A stretch of DNA of 64,000 nucleotides from Desulfobulbaceae bacterium BRH_c16a (GTDB taxonomy: Bacteria; Desulfobacterota; Desulfobulbia; Desulfobulbales; Desulfocapsaceae). Positions 1-9,275 of the stretch are shown here, piece by piece. Position numbers and translations under genes: made by a program. The first letter of the stretch is position 1; each line of letters begins with the position of its first letter. The notes under the pieces are model-generated. The model searched no databases and was not told the origin of the DNA. It was given only the letters and a program-made list of their open reading frames with translations. Location: the NCBI GenBank assembly GCA_000961725.1, contig LADS01000002.1:1-64000 (forward strand). The letters are read 5' to 3'.

Positions 1-430
1 GCAGACGACGGCCTATGGTGACTATGTCATCTTGTAACGGTGATCCACTTAATTGTGCCAATAACCCCAGAAAAACAAGCGGTTGCGCCGATAAGAGATC
101 TTGTAACGCATGACACGACAACTGCCGCGTAACATCTTGCTTTTCCACCATATTCGGCGTCAAGGGATCTTGTAACGGTTCCGGCAGCCCGTGCTTTTTT
201 CGCCAATATCCCGGATGACGACTGCGCCACTGCTGAACCCGGCAGGTGTTATCGGTCCCCTGGAAGTAGTCTTGATTCTCCGGTTTTTCCAGCCATTTTT
301 TCTGACTGGCCGCCTTACTCGCCTTCCGGCACTCAGGCCGAGAACAATACTTCTGCCTTTTGACATTACGCGGATCAGGTCGAAATAACTGCTTGCAATG
401 CGCGCACTTAGGTTTTCTCGATTTTCGCAT
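1..430 (-). CDS. Partial Cys-rich (zinc-finger-like) hypothetical protein, runs off left edge
   Basis: Reverse-strand reading from ATG at 430 stays open to the window edge: MRKSRKPKCAHCKQLFRPDPRNVKRQKYCSRPECRKASKAASQKKWLEKPENQDYFQGTDNTCRVQQWRSRHPGYWRKKHGLPEPLQDPLTPNMVEKQD... CxxC and CSxxEC motifs. Missing from the ORF track because no stop lies in the window. Confidence 0.75.
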   Translation of the reverse strand, partial: MRKSRKPKCAHCKQLFRPDPRNVKRQKYCSRPECRKASKAASQKKWLEKPENQDYFQGTDNTCRVQQWRSRHPGYWRKKHGLPEPLQDPLTPNMVEKQDVTRQLSCHALQDLLSAQPLVFLGLLAQLSGSPLQDDIVTIGRRL

Positions 431-456
431 AAATCTGAGTCCTCCTCAGATTTATG
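428..456. repeat. Perfect 12-bp inverted repeat (CATAAATCTGAG-N5-CTCAGATTTATG) overlapping the start codon of the left-edge ORF
   Basis: Direct reading of 428-439 and 445-456. Confidence 0.8.
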
Positions 457-650
457 ATCACTCCTTGAAGGTCTGGAAGAAAAGCAAAAAGAACAAAAAA
501 GGAAGGGGAAGAAGAGGTGTTACATTTTCTCTTTTTAAGAAAATGAAGAAGAGAGGCTACGCATTTTCAAACCGCCTCTCCAAGAACATTATCAGGCCGC
601 CGCTGACAGATTGAAACATGATTTCTCCTTTATTGTTTTTATTCCCATTG

Positions 651-2597
651 GTCACTCCCCGCGCGGGAGTGTGGATTGAAACCCGTCAAGAAGCGGAAAC
701 CTGCCAATTGCGGTCAGTCACTCCCCGCGCGGGAGTGTGGATTGAAACCGTTTGCCGGTCGGTAATTTGACCGGCTTTTGGGGTCACTCCCCGCGCGGGA
801 GTGTGGATTGAAACAAACGGAAGAAGTGAAAGAGTAGGAACATTCAAAGTCACTCCCCGCGCGGGAGTGTGGATTGAAACAATGACAAACGTTGTATTTC
901 CAACAATAGCACCGGGGTCACTCCCCGCGCGGGAGTGTGGATTGAAACAATCGTTTCCATGTAAGCCCCTGTTGATTGAATTGTCACTCCCCGCGCGGGA
1001 GTGTGGATTGAAACTTGACGAATACGAAAAAATAGACTCAGCCCTCAAGTCACTCCCCGCGCGGGAGTGTGGATTGAAACCGGATGGGAGTGGGTAAAGG
1101 TCGCCGGTAAGAGCGTCACTCCCCGCGCGGGAGTGTGGATTGAAACTAATCAGTCATTTTACCGAGCTTCAAAAATTCGGTCACTCCCCGCGCGGGAGTG
1201 TGGATTGAAACGCCATTTGCCGGGGTCGGGTCAGAAGGATATCAGGTCACTCCCCGCGCGGGAGTGTGGATTGAAACCCGCCATTGATCCCAAACTCAAA
1301 GAGCATCTTGGTCACTCCCCGCGCGGGAGTGTGGATTGAAACGCTTTCTCCCGAAATGTTTTTGAGCCTGGGTGAATGTCACTCCCCGCGCGGGAGTGTG
1401 GATTGAAACAGCGTCCGGCAAGGGATCAGCCAAAGGCTACCACGTCACTCCCCGCGCGGGAGTGTGGATTGAAACCCGGGGATGATAAAAGTAATATTTC
1501 GGCCACACAGTCACTCCCCGCGCGGGAGTGTGGATTGAAACCGGAGATGAAACACTTGCCGGCACCAGCGGCGATGTCACTCCCCGCGCGGGAGTGTGGA
1601 TTGAAACATCGAAAATGATATATAAATCTGGATGTGTAGAAAGTCACTCCCCGCGCGGGAGTGTGGATTGAAACACTATAAGACGGAAGGAAGTAAAGAA
1701 GGGTGGAGTGTCACTCCCCGCGCGGGAGTGTGGATTGAAACAGAAATCTGGGTCATATTACAACCACTTGAAAAGTCACTCCCCGCGCGGGAGTGTGGAT
1801 TGAAACATATAAGCGAATATCCTTTGCACTCGTTAGAAGGTCACTCCCCGCGCGGGAGTGTGGATTGAAACCTTCAGCATACTCTGCGCCGACGAACGGA
1901 ATCATGGTCACTCCCCGCGCGGGAGTGTGGATTGAAACACCGGCGGTATCGCCAAAAATGAAAAAAGGGAACGTCACTCCCCGCGCGGGAGTGTGGATTG
2001 AAACCGATCATGGTTGCAGATATATTTTGAAATCAAATGTCACTCCCCGCGCGGGAGTGTGGATTGAAACCCATATTGAGCTATGCCGGACAGCCAGGAC
2101 GGTGGTCACTCCCCGCGCGGGAGTGTGGATTGAAACAATTCACGAACATTCCAGGCTAATAAAGGATATGGTCACTCCCCGCGCGGGAGTGTGGATTGAA
2201 ACGCTGATGATGCAAACGTGTCTCGGGCTACTGGACGTCACTCCCCGCGCGGGAGTGTGGATTGAAACAGCAACCCGCCTTCGACGGTCATATCCAGTCC
2301 ACGTCACTCCCCGCGCGGGAGTGTGGATTGAAACCATTGTTGGGTCGTGCAGCATATCATCTCCTTTGTCACTCCCCGCGCGGGAGTGTGGATTGAAACC
2401 TGCATGATGCGTCGAATGCCTTGCTTCTTCGGTGTCACTCCCCGCGCGGGAGTGTGGATTGAAACTTGTTCATGTTCGGTTAACCTTGTGCGAGGTTGAG
2501 TAACTCCCCGCGCGGGAGTGTGGATTGAAACGATGGATGCAAGCCCTGATTTGTATAATCCTGTAGTCACTCCCCGCGCGGGAGTGTGGATTGAAAC
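651..2597 (+). CRISPR. CRISPR array, type I-C-like repeat GTCACTCCCCGCGCGGGAGTGTGGATTGAAAC (32 nt), 30 repeats / 29 spacers of about 33-35 nt
   Basis: Repeat starts counted by eye from 651 (717, 783, 849 ... 2434, 2500, 2566). The 3' ATTGAAAC tail and GC hairpin are typical of I-C repeats. The repeat at 2500 is a variant (GTAACTCC...). Confidence 0.98.
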
Positions 2598-2625
2598 ATC
2601 GAAACAGGCTACATTTGCTTCAACT

Positions 2626-2654
2626 CTGTTCCCCGCACCCGCGGGGATAATTTT
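2626..2654 (+). repeat. Solitary type I-E-like CRISPR repeat relic (CTGTTCCCCGCACCCGCGGGGATAATTTT)
   Basis: TGTTCCCCGCACCCGCGGGGATAA matches the known I-E repeat pattern (GTGTTCCCCGC...GCGGGGATAAACCG). It lies 28 nt after the last I-C repeat. Confidence 0.65.
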
Positions 2655-2799
2655 CTCCCCACTCTCTCCACCAATCCGAACCCAGGATTTGCCTATCAAA
2701 TATCGAATCATTATAATAAACTCACCCTGAATCTATATGCCGTGCCAGGCCCACAACAAGTGCTGAAACCGCCAAAATCGAGCGAACGGGAGGCTGAAA

Positions 2800-3810
2800 A
2801 TGAAGATATTGAAAAAACACGTGTGGTTTTTGATCGTCGTTTTGCTGTTGCCTGGAGTTGCACCTGCGGGAGAGATCGTTGACGGGATCTACCGGAAAAA
2901 GAATTTTGAAGGGTCAAGAGACCGGCGGTATTCGGTATTCCTGCCGGAAGGGTCCGGTGCCGGTGTAGCTCTGCCGTTGGTGGTCGTCCTGCATGGTTGC
3001 AGTCAGACCCACCGGGACATCATGAAAGTCACCCGCTTCAACGAACTGGCCGAGGCTGAAAAATTCATCGTTGTCTATCCCTTTGTCACTTCATACGACG
3101 GCCTGCGCAATACCAACTGCTGGGGATACTGGATTGAAGATGAGATTCAGGAAGGAAGCGGAGAAGCGGCCGACATAGCAGCCATTATCATGGAGGTTCA
3201 GGACGCGTACGCCATTGATCCTTCCCGGATCCATATCACCGGATTATCTTCGGGCGGCGCCATGGCCACCGCCGTCATGGTGGCCTATTCGGAAATCATC
3301 GCCTCGGGGTCGCCGGCCGCAGGTATCGCCTATGGGGAAACGGAATGTGCCGTGAAAGGCGTATGTTTCAACTTCAATCTCTTCAAACCATCGACATGGT
3401 TGTACTGGTGGTCGCCCAAATTCGAAAGCACGGAGGAGACCGTTCAGGACATGGTGACGGAGATGGGGGCCGATAAACGTCTGGTGCCGCTGATGGTGCT
3501 TCACTCCACCAGCGATTCCAAAGTCGACGTTACTGCTGCCAGGAACAACGCCGAGGCCTGGGCTACGCTTTTTCAAGTAGACATGAGCAATCCTGTGGCC
3601 AGTGAGGTCGGCGAGACCGAAGGCGTGACCTGGCAGCACCACCGTTACGGCAGTTACGGCGACGGCTCGGCCATCGAGACTCATTTTGCCGATGGCCCGG
3701 GGCATGCCTGGGTTGGCGGCGCGCAAGGCGATTACGCGGAACCCGATGGACCCGATTGGGCGGCCATTGCCTGGGAATTTTTCAAAACACACCCCATGAT
3801 TGTGCAATGA
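2800..3810 (+). CDS. Secreted PHB depolymerase / LpqC-like esterase family (alpha/beta hydrolase)
   Basis: Signal peptide, LVVVLHGCSQTHRD, GLSSGGAM lipase box, C-terminal GHAWVGG. Confidence 0.8.
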   Translation: MKILKKHVWFLIVVLLLPGVAPAGEIVDGIYRKKNFEGSRDRRYSVFLPEGSGAGVALPLVVVLHGCSQTHRDIMKVTRFNELAEAEKFIVVYPFVTSYDGLRNTNCWGYWIEDEIQEGSGEAADIAAIIMEVQDAYAIDPSRIHITGLSSGGAMATAVMVAYSEIIASGSPAAGIAYGETECAVKGVCFNFNLFKPSTWLYWWSPKFESTEETVQDMVTEMGADKRLVPLMVLHSTSDSKVDVTAARNNAEAWATLFQVDMSNPVASEVGETEGVTWQHHRYGSYGDGSAIETHFADGPGHAWVGGAQGDYAEPDGPDWAAIAWEFFKTHPMIVQ

Positions 3811-3838
3811 GACAGGACCGGGTTCCGGATCGTTTCAA

Positions 3839-6076
3839 TTATGCCGCTTCAACTCTGCATGGCACAAAGCGATGCAGAGGAGTGCCGAGAGGATCTCTGT
3901 GGCTGCTTTTGGTCAGACGGTTGATGTTGATACCATACACTTCACCCTCATAGTCAAGGCCGAAGCCATGAGGAAGCAGCACCGTTCCCCGACGGACGTC
4001 GCCGCTCATTTCGAGCTCCCCCACTTCGCTGCCGGCCTCGGTGGTAATACGGACCTGCTGACCGTCGCAGAGGCCGAGCGCCCGGATATCCTCCGGATTC
4101 ATTGCAACCGTGCAGGCTTTTTCGCCATCATTCCAGGCGGGATTTCTCATCAGCGTATTGGCGTTGTATTTCATGTGGCGTCCGGCATTCAGGATAAGCG
4201 GAAATTGATCGGGCAGTTGAAGATCCTCCTGCTCTTTTACGGCGTTCAGTGCTTTTGCCTGCTCTTCCAGTTCCGGGATATACACCTCGATTTTTCCCGA
4301 TGATGTACCGATTCCGGCCATGGGGTTGTCCGTATCGGCTTCACCTACCCAGAGCCCCTGCGGAGCATCGATGATGGCCTGAAAAATGCGATCACCCTGA
4401 TCGATTCCCGGCTTGAACCCTGCACGCTCCGCATTTTCCCGGAAAGACCCGGGTGCGGTCATCAGCATGCCCCATAGCGCTGCCTTGTTGGCGCTGTTCC
4501 ACGCAACTCCCAGTGTTTTTGCCAGGATGAATGTCATTTTCGATCGAATTTCCGGCTCTCTTGCCGCCCATTCCATCAGTTTTGCACCGAAATGCAGGCG
4601 ACTGCCCCGAGAGGCCTGCAGCACTTCTTCAGGTATTTCCGGGATAAGCCCAAGCTTGTCGGCAATATCGGTGAAGATCTGCGATGCTTCCCGGCAGTTC
4701 TCCGGCGGTTCCACCAGCGGTTGACGCATCTGGAAATAGACTCCGGGGTAGGTCCAGGGGAAAAAAGTTCCGTCCCAGGATTCGTAGGCGTTCCGGCAGG
4801 GTAAAACATAATGGGCATATCGCGCGGTTTCACTCATGACGATGTCGCATACCACAAGCAGGTCGAGCTTTTCAAAAGCTTTCTCGTATGCAGAGGTGTC
4901 GGGGTACGAGCGAAGCGGATTACAGCCATTGACATAGACGGCTCTCAGGCGCTCCGGATGGTCATGCATTATTTCTTCCGGCAATACCGCCGGCGGAAAG
5001 GATCCGGCCGCTGCGGGAGGCAAGTTCGTTGCGACGGTCCGCCAGGTTTTCGGGTTTCTTTCATCGGCGTGGAAACCGAGGGGCATTACCATGCCGGGGA
5101 TCAGATTGCCGCCGCGCACCCCGAATATTCCGCAGATCACGCCGAGAATATTCATCAGATAGGAATTAAGCGTGCTGTGGCGGCCCATATAGATCCCTAG
5201 ATCCGGGTGCACACACCATCGCATGGTGGTCATCAGCCGGCACAGTTCGACAACCTCGCGGTAATCAAGTTTACATACCGAAAGAGCCGCGCGGATATCC
5301 ATTCCCGCAAACCATGGCCGGATTTTCGCAAATCCTTCAACATGTTTTTCCAGATAACCTGTGTTCTCCCAGCCCTCTTCCAGGATGATCGCGATCATTG
5401 CCTTCATCAGCAGAGCGTCGGTACCGGGAGATATCGCCAGATGGATGTTGGCGAGCCTTGCGGTTTCGCTCTTTCTCGGATCGATGATCACCAGCAGTTT
5501 GTCGGGATTTTCGGCTATCCCGGTGAGCACCCTGGGAGCCTGCGGCATCTGATGACTTTGCATGCCGTTCCAGCCCCAGCCGACCAGCATTTCCGTTTCA
5601 TGTTCGTCGGGGATTGCAATGTTGTACTGTTTTCCCAGCATCCGGCCGAACACCCACCAGGCGCCGCTGAACTCCTGCCCGGCGGAAGAGTAGAGATATT
5701 GCGACCCCAGGGACCGGAGCAGCGACAGCCCGAAAGCCGCTTCAAAATGACCGCCCTGTGAACTGGCCCCCATATAGGCCAGGCACCTGGGGCCGTGGGT
5801 ATCGACTGCATTTCGCATCCCGGCGGCGATCTCTTCGGTTGCCTGATCCCAGGATACGACTTCAAACCCTTTGCCGACCCGCTTGAGGGGGCTGGTCAGA
5901 CGGCCTTTCGGATACTGGTAGTTCAGTATCTTCATTCCCTTGCGGCAGGCATATCCTTTACTGCGCGGATTATCCCTGTCCGGTCTCACTTTCACCATCC
6001 TGCCGTTCTCGATAAGAATTTCCAGGCCACAGTTCTGCGCACATAAAATACATCCGGTCTTTCGCCAGTCTTTCAT
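3839..6076 (-). CDS. Molybdopterin-dependent oxidoreductase (DMSO reductase family, Fe-S N-terminus)
   Basis: CxxCxxxC N-terminus (GCILCAQNCGLEI), DNPRSKGYACRKG, C-terminal molydopterin dinucleotide-binding domain. Confidence 0.88.
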   Translation of the reverse strand: MKDWRKTGCILCAQNCGLEILIENGRMVKVRPDRDNPRSKGYACRKGMKILNYQYPKGRLTSPLKRVGKGFEVVSWDQATEEIAAGMRNAVDTHGPRCLAYMGASSQGGHFEAAFGLSLLRSLGSQYLYSSAGQEFSGAWWVFGRMLGKQYNIAIPDEHETEMLVGWGWNGMQSHQMPQAPRVLTGIAENPDKLLVIIDPRKSETARLANIHLAISPGTDALLMKAMIAIILEEGWENTGYLEKHVEGFAKIRPWFAGMDIRAALSVCKLDYREVVELCRLMTTMRWCVHPDLGIYMGRHSTLNSYLMNILGVICGIFGVRGGNLIPGMVMPLGFHADERNPKTWRTVATNLPPAAAGSFPPAVLPEEIMHDHPERLRAVYVNGCNPLRSYPDTSAYEKAFEKLDLLVVCDIVMSETARYAHYVLPCRNAYESWDGTFFPWTYPGVYFQMRQPLVEPPENCREASQIFTDIADKLGLIPEIPEEVLQASRGSRLHFGAKLMEWAAREPEIRSKMTFILAKTLGVAWNSANKAALWGMLMTAPGSFRENAERAGFKPGIDQGDRIFQAIIDAPQGLWVGEADTDNPMAGIGTSSGKIEVYIPELEEQAKALNAVKEQEDLQLPDQFPLILNAGRHMKYNANTLMRNPAWNDGEKACTVAMNPEDIRALGLCDGQQVRITTEAGSEVGELEMSGDVRRGTVLLPHGFGLDYEGEVYGININRLTKSSHRDPLGTPLHRFVPCRVEAA

Positions 6077-6133
6077 TCATTCCCCCTTGTAGTGATTTGA
6101 ACGACAGTTCCGATGTAATCGTTCACCGGTATG

Positions 6134-6176
6134 CATCAAAAGACTGCATAACCCGGATCTGTAACCGTTCATCCAG
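6134..6176. repeat. Dispersed 43-nt repeat A, copy 1 (CATCAAAAGACTGCATAACCCGGATCTGTAACCGTTCATCCAG)
   Basis: Identical 43 nt at 28992-29034. Confidence 0.9.
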
Positions 6177-6180
6177 CTTT

Positions 6181-6240
6181 GTAGGTTGGGCTGTGAAGCC
6201 CAACGTTTTTTGGGATGTTGGGCTTCACAGCCCAACCTAC
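6181..6240. repeat. REP-like 60-nt palindrome, copy 1 (24-bp perfect arms, 12-nt loop)
   Basis: GTAGGTTGGGCTGTGAAGCCCAAC / GTTGGGCTTCACAGCCCAACCTAC. Each arm is itself a small hairpin. Related element at 38701-38760. Confidence 0.9.
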
Positions 6241-6410
6241 GGGGCTCCTTATGATTACTTAAACGACAGTTCCGATGAACGGGATCGATATATAATTACC
6301 CCTTGCAGGAGCGGATTAAAAGAGGCATAAATGACAAATACCGTGGAAAAATGGCCTTCGCGAGTATAAGGCATGCATTTTTAACCGGCATCATGATCAG
6401 GAGATACGCT

Positions 6411-7190
6411 ATGAATAAACAACAAATTTTCCGTCTCATCATTTTCCCTGTGCTCCTGTTGCTCTGGGGTTGCATGGACAACGCCTTACACTTTCAGGTG
6501 CGTTATGCCGAGGTTTCAGGATTAAAACAGGACGATCCGGTATATTTTGAACAAAACAAGGTCGGCCAGGTACAAAAAGTCACCTACACCCAACAGGGTG
6601 ATTATCTGGTTGATGTTAACATCTCTCCGGAATTTAAAAACGCCGCTACCGTCGATTCGCAGTTTTTCATCGATATCGATCCCCAGAATCAACACGGCAA
6701 GGCCGTGACCATTGTCCAGGAAAAGCCCGGCGGGGGCGTTCTGACGAAAGGCGCCATTGTTCAAGGCTCGGTCAAGGCCGGATTTCTGGATGACGTGTTG
6801 AACAATATCAAGCGCAACGCCACTGTTGCCGAAAATGAAATGCGGGAAGCGCTGCAACAGCTGGAAAAATCGCTGAAAGCGACTTCAGAGAAACTGGACA
6901 AAGAGATGGTAGACGTACTGAACGATCTTTCCCGACAATTCCATGCGTTTGGCGAGGAAGTGAAAAAGGTGCCGGACAGTCAGGAAGTAAAGCAACTGGA
7001 ACAGTCTATCAAACTCTTCGCCGATGAGTTCAACCAGGCGCAGGAGAATGTGCGCGATCACATCCGGGATGAGGTCCTGCCGCAACTACGTAAAGAACTC
7101 GACCAGCTCCGCCGGCAACTTCAAAAAGAAGGCCGGGACAAGGAAATTGAAAATATTGACAAGGAAGTCAATGAGATGATTGCGATATAG
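6411..7190 (+). CDS. MCE/MlaD-domain lipoprotein
   Basis: Lipobox LLLWGC; ...VRYAEVSGLKQDDPVYFEQNKVGQVQKVTY... MCE-like; long C-terminal coiled coil. RBS AGGAGA before ATG 6411; the ORF track start at 6303 is upstream. Confidence 0.75.
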   Translation: MNKQQIFRLIIFPVLLLLWGCMDNALHFQVRYAEVSGLKQDDPVYFEQNKVGQVQKVTYTQQGDYLVDVNISPEFKNAATVDSQFFIDIDPQNQHGKAVTIVQEKPGGGVLTKGAIVQGSVKAGFLDDVLNNIKRNATVAENEMREALQQLEKSLKATSEKLDKEMVDVLNDLSRQFHAFGEEVKKVPDSQEVKQLEQSIKLFADEFNQAQENVRDHIRDEVLPQLRKELDQLRRQLQKEGRDKEIENIDKEVNEMIAI

Positions 7191-7191
7191 G

Positions 7192-7257
7192 CAGGAATCG
7201 GGAGTGCCGGATCTCGCTTAAGGGTCCGATCACACCGATTCCTGAGCGAGATCCGGC
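7192..7257. repeat. Interleaved inverted repeats (a-b-a'-b' order) at convergent gene ends
   Basis: a CAGGAATCGG 7192-7201 pairs with 7235-7244; b GCCGGATCTCGCT 7206-7218 pairs with 7245-7257. Both perfect. Confidence 0.85.
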
Positions 7258-9137
7258 GCACCCGTGATGGGCAGCAGAACCGTGAAGGTCGCCCCTTTCC
7301 CGGGCTCGCTTGTCACCAGAATTTCTCCCCCATGTTTTTTGACAATCCCGTAGCTGACCGCCAGGCCGAGGCCGATTCCCTTGATTCCGGGCTTGGTGGT
7401 AAAGAACGGCCTGAAGATCTGTTCCATTCCATCGGCTGTGATGCCAACCCCGGTGTCCTTGATGGTCACCGCCACTTTATCACCTTCCTGCCTGGTTCTC
7501 ACCGTGATGACTCCGCCGGATTGAAGACAGGCTTCCGCCGCATTGGTCAGCAGATTAAGAAAGACCTGCTTGATCTGGTCGGCAACGGCGAATATCTGCG
7601 GCAACTGTTCTGCAAGGTCAAGCTCCACGGCAATCCGCTTACTCTTGAAGTCGCTCTTGAGCAATAGCAGCAATGCGTCGAGGGACCTGTGTACATCCAT
7701 ATGAATTTTCTTCCCTGAAGAAGGTCGGTAAAAATCCTGAAGGCTGCGGATTAAATCCTTTATCCGATAAACTTCGCTAATAGCTACGTCTAAGAGTTGC
7801 CGATCCTCTTCAGCCAGGACCTCGATCTTTCTCTGGCCGCTGAGGATGGTCAGAATGCCTTGCAGGGGGTTGTTGATTTCATGGGCGATGGAGGCGGAGA
7901 GCTTGCCTATGGCCGAGAGTTTTTCCGCATGCAGATACTGCTTCTGCGTTTCAAACAGTTCAACGGTCCGCTGCTCGACTCTTCGTTCCAGCTCATCATT
8001 CATGGCCTGGAGCTGATCCTCGGCCATTTTGCGCTCGGTTATATCATGGATGATGGCAAAGTCGAATTCTTGATTTTGGAAGAAGATTTGCTTTACATGG
8101 ACTTCAACGGTTCGGACCGCTCCGTTGGCCAGGCGGTGAGGACCTACAAAGTGGCCTGCCTTACGGTCCCGCACCTCTTGTATTCTAGCGGAGATCTCAT
8201 CCTGAGGAAGGCAGCTGATCTGATTAATATTCATCTTCCGCAGATTTTTCCGGGTGTAGCCGTAGAATTCCGATGCGGCTTTGTTGGCGTTGAGAATGTT
8301 TCCATTGACCGGATCTACCAGGAACATGATTGCGCTGTGCTGTTCGAACAGGAGGCGGTACTGTTTTTCACTGGCCTGGAGCGCCTCTTCCGCCCTTTTG
8401 CGGCCGGTTGTGTCATACAGGGACAAAACCAGTCCGGTGACTTCGCCGGTCTGGTCCTTCACCGCAGTGAGGGTCCAATCCCAATAGGTCACTCCCCATT
8501 CCGGATGGTCGGGAAACACGAACGGTTTATCGTGGACCTCAAATGGTTCACCGGTGTCCCGAACCCTGGTAAAGATCGCCTCGTTCTCGGCGTGAGGATA
8601 GAGGATAAAGTGATTTCTGCCGATCATCTCCTCAGAACGGTAGCCGCAGGTTGCCGCATAGGTTTTGTTGACGCGGACGAAGTTGAAGTCGCGGTCGAGA
8701 TACACGAGGTATGAATTTTTCGCGCCGTCCATGACGGATTGCAGCACGTTGCGCTCACGGAGCAGTGCCTCATCCGCCAGCTTATGGTCGGTTATGTCCT
8801 TGAAATAGAAGACTATGCCGCCACCCTTGCGGGGGATACAGCGATTTTGAAACCATCGGCCCAGCGGCTCGTAGAAATTCTCGAAAAGCCGCGTCTCTCC
8901 TGCTGCAGCCAGTCGAAATTCTTCTTCCATTCGGGAAAAAAGCGTCAAGGGGAACACTTCCCGGCAGTTCGTGCCAAGAAGTTCATTCCGGTTAACCCCA
9001 AGAACACGTTCGGCTGTGACATTGATGTAGATAAAACGCAACTCTGCATCACAGGCAAAAAAACCGTCTTCGATGCTTTCCAGGATGGTCGTGAGTTGTT
9101 GCTCTACACTTTCACTGCGGGCAGGGTCTTCTCTCAT
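7230..9137 (-). CDS. PAS-domain sensor histidine kinase (NtrB-like)
   Basis: Three PAS segments, HEINNPLQGILTIL H-box, HATPase N/G boxes. Confidence 0.9.
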   Translation of the reverse strand: MREDPARSESVEQQLTTILESIEDGFFACDAELRFIYINVTAERVLGVNRNELLGTNCREVFPLTLFSRMEEEFRLAAAGETRLFENFYEPLGRWFQNRCIPRKGGGIVFYFKDITDHKLADEALLRERNVLQSVMDGAKNSYLVYLDRDFNFVRVNKTYAATCGYRSEEMIGRNHFILYPHAENEAIFTRVRDTGEPFEVHDKPFVFPDHPEWGVTYWDWTLTAVKDQTGEVTGLVLSLYDTTGRKRAEEALQASEKQYRLLFEQHSAIMFLVDPVNGNILNANKAASEFYGYTRKNLRKMNINQISCLPQDEISARIQEVRDRKAGHFVGPHRLANGAVRTVEVHVKQIFFQNQEFDFAIIHDITERKMAEDQLQAMNDELERRVEQRTVELFETQKQYLHAEKLSAIGKLSASIAHEINNPLQGILTILSGQRKIEVLAEEDRQLLDVAISEVYRIKDLIRSLQDFYRPSSGKKIHMDVHRSLDALLLLLKSDFKSKRIAVELDLAEQLPQIFAVADQIKQVFLNLLTNAAEACLQSGGVITVRTRQEGDKVAVTIKDTGVGITADGMEQIFRPFFTTKPGIKGIGLGLAVSYGIVKKHGGEILVTSEPGKGATFTVLLPITGAPDLAQESV

Positions 9138-9275
9138 TGAACCCGAACCTTCATAAACTATTTATGTACAAACAGATCAAGGACAACCGATTCAGTGTAA
9201 CTCAATAGTCAGGAAGTGTGAAGAATAATCTGCCTCGACGTCAAATATTCGCCAGGGAGAATGCACGGCCGGGGT

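Noticed and set aside
686-2711. ORFs across the CRISPR array with repeated VTPRAGVWIET / SLPARECGLK / SIHTPARG peptides
   Set aside because: They are translations of the CRISPR repeats, not repeat proteins.
6181-6240. Considered as a rho-independent terminator for the oxidoreductase/MCE region
   Set aside because: Lies upstream of both divergent genes and recurs at 38701-38760 with nested hairpins, fitting a REP-like element better.
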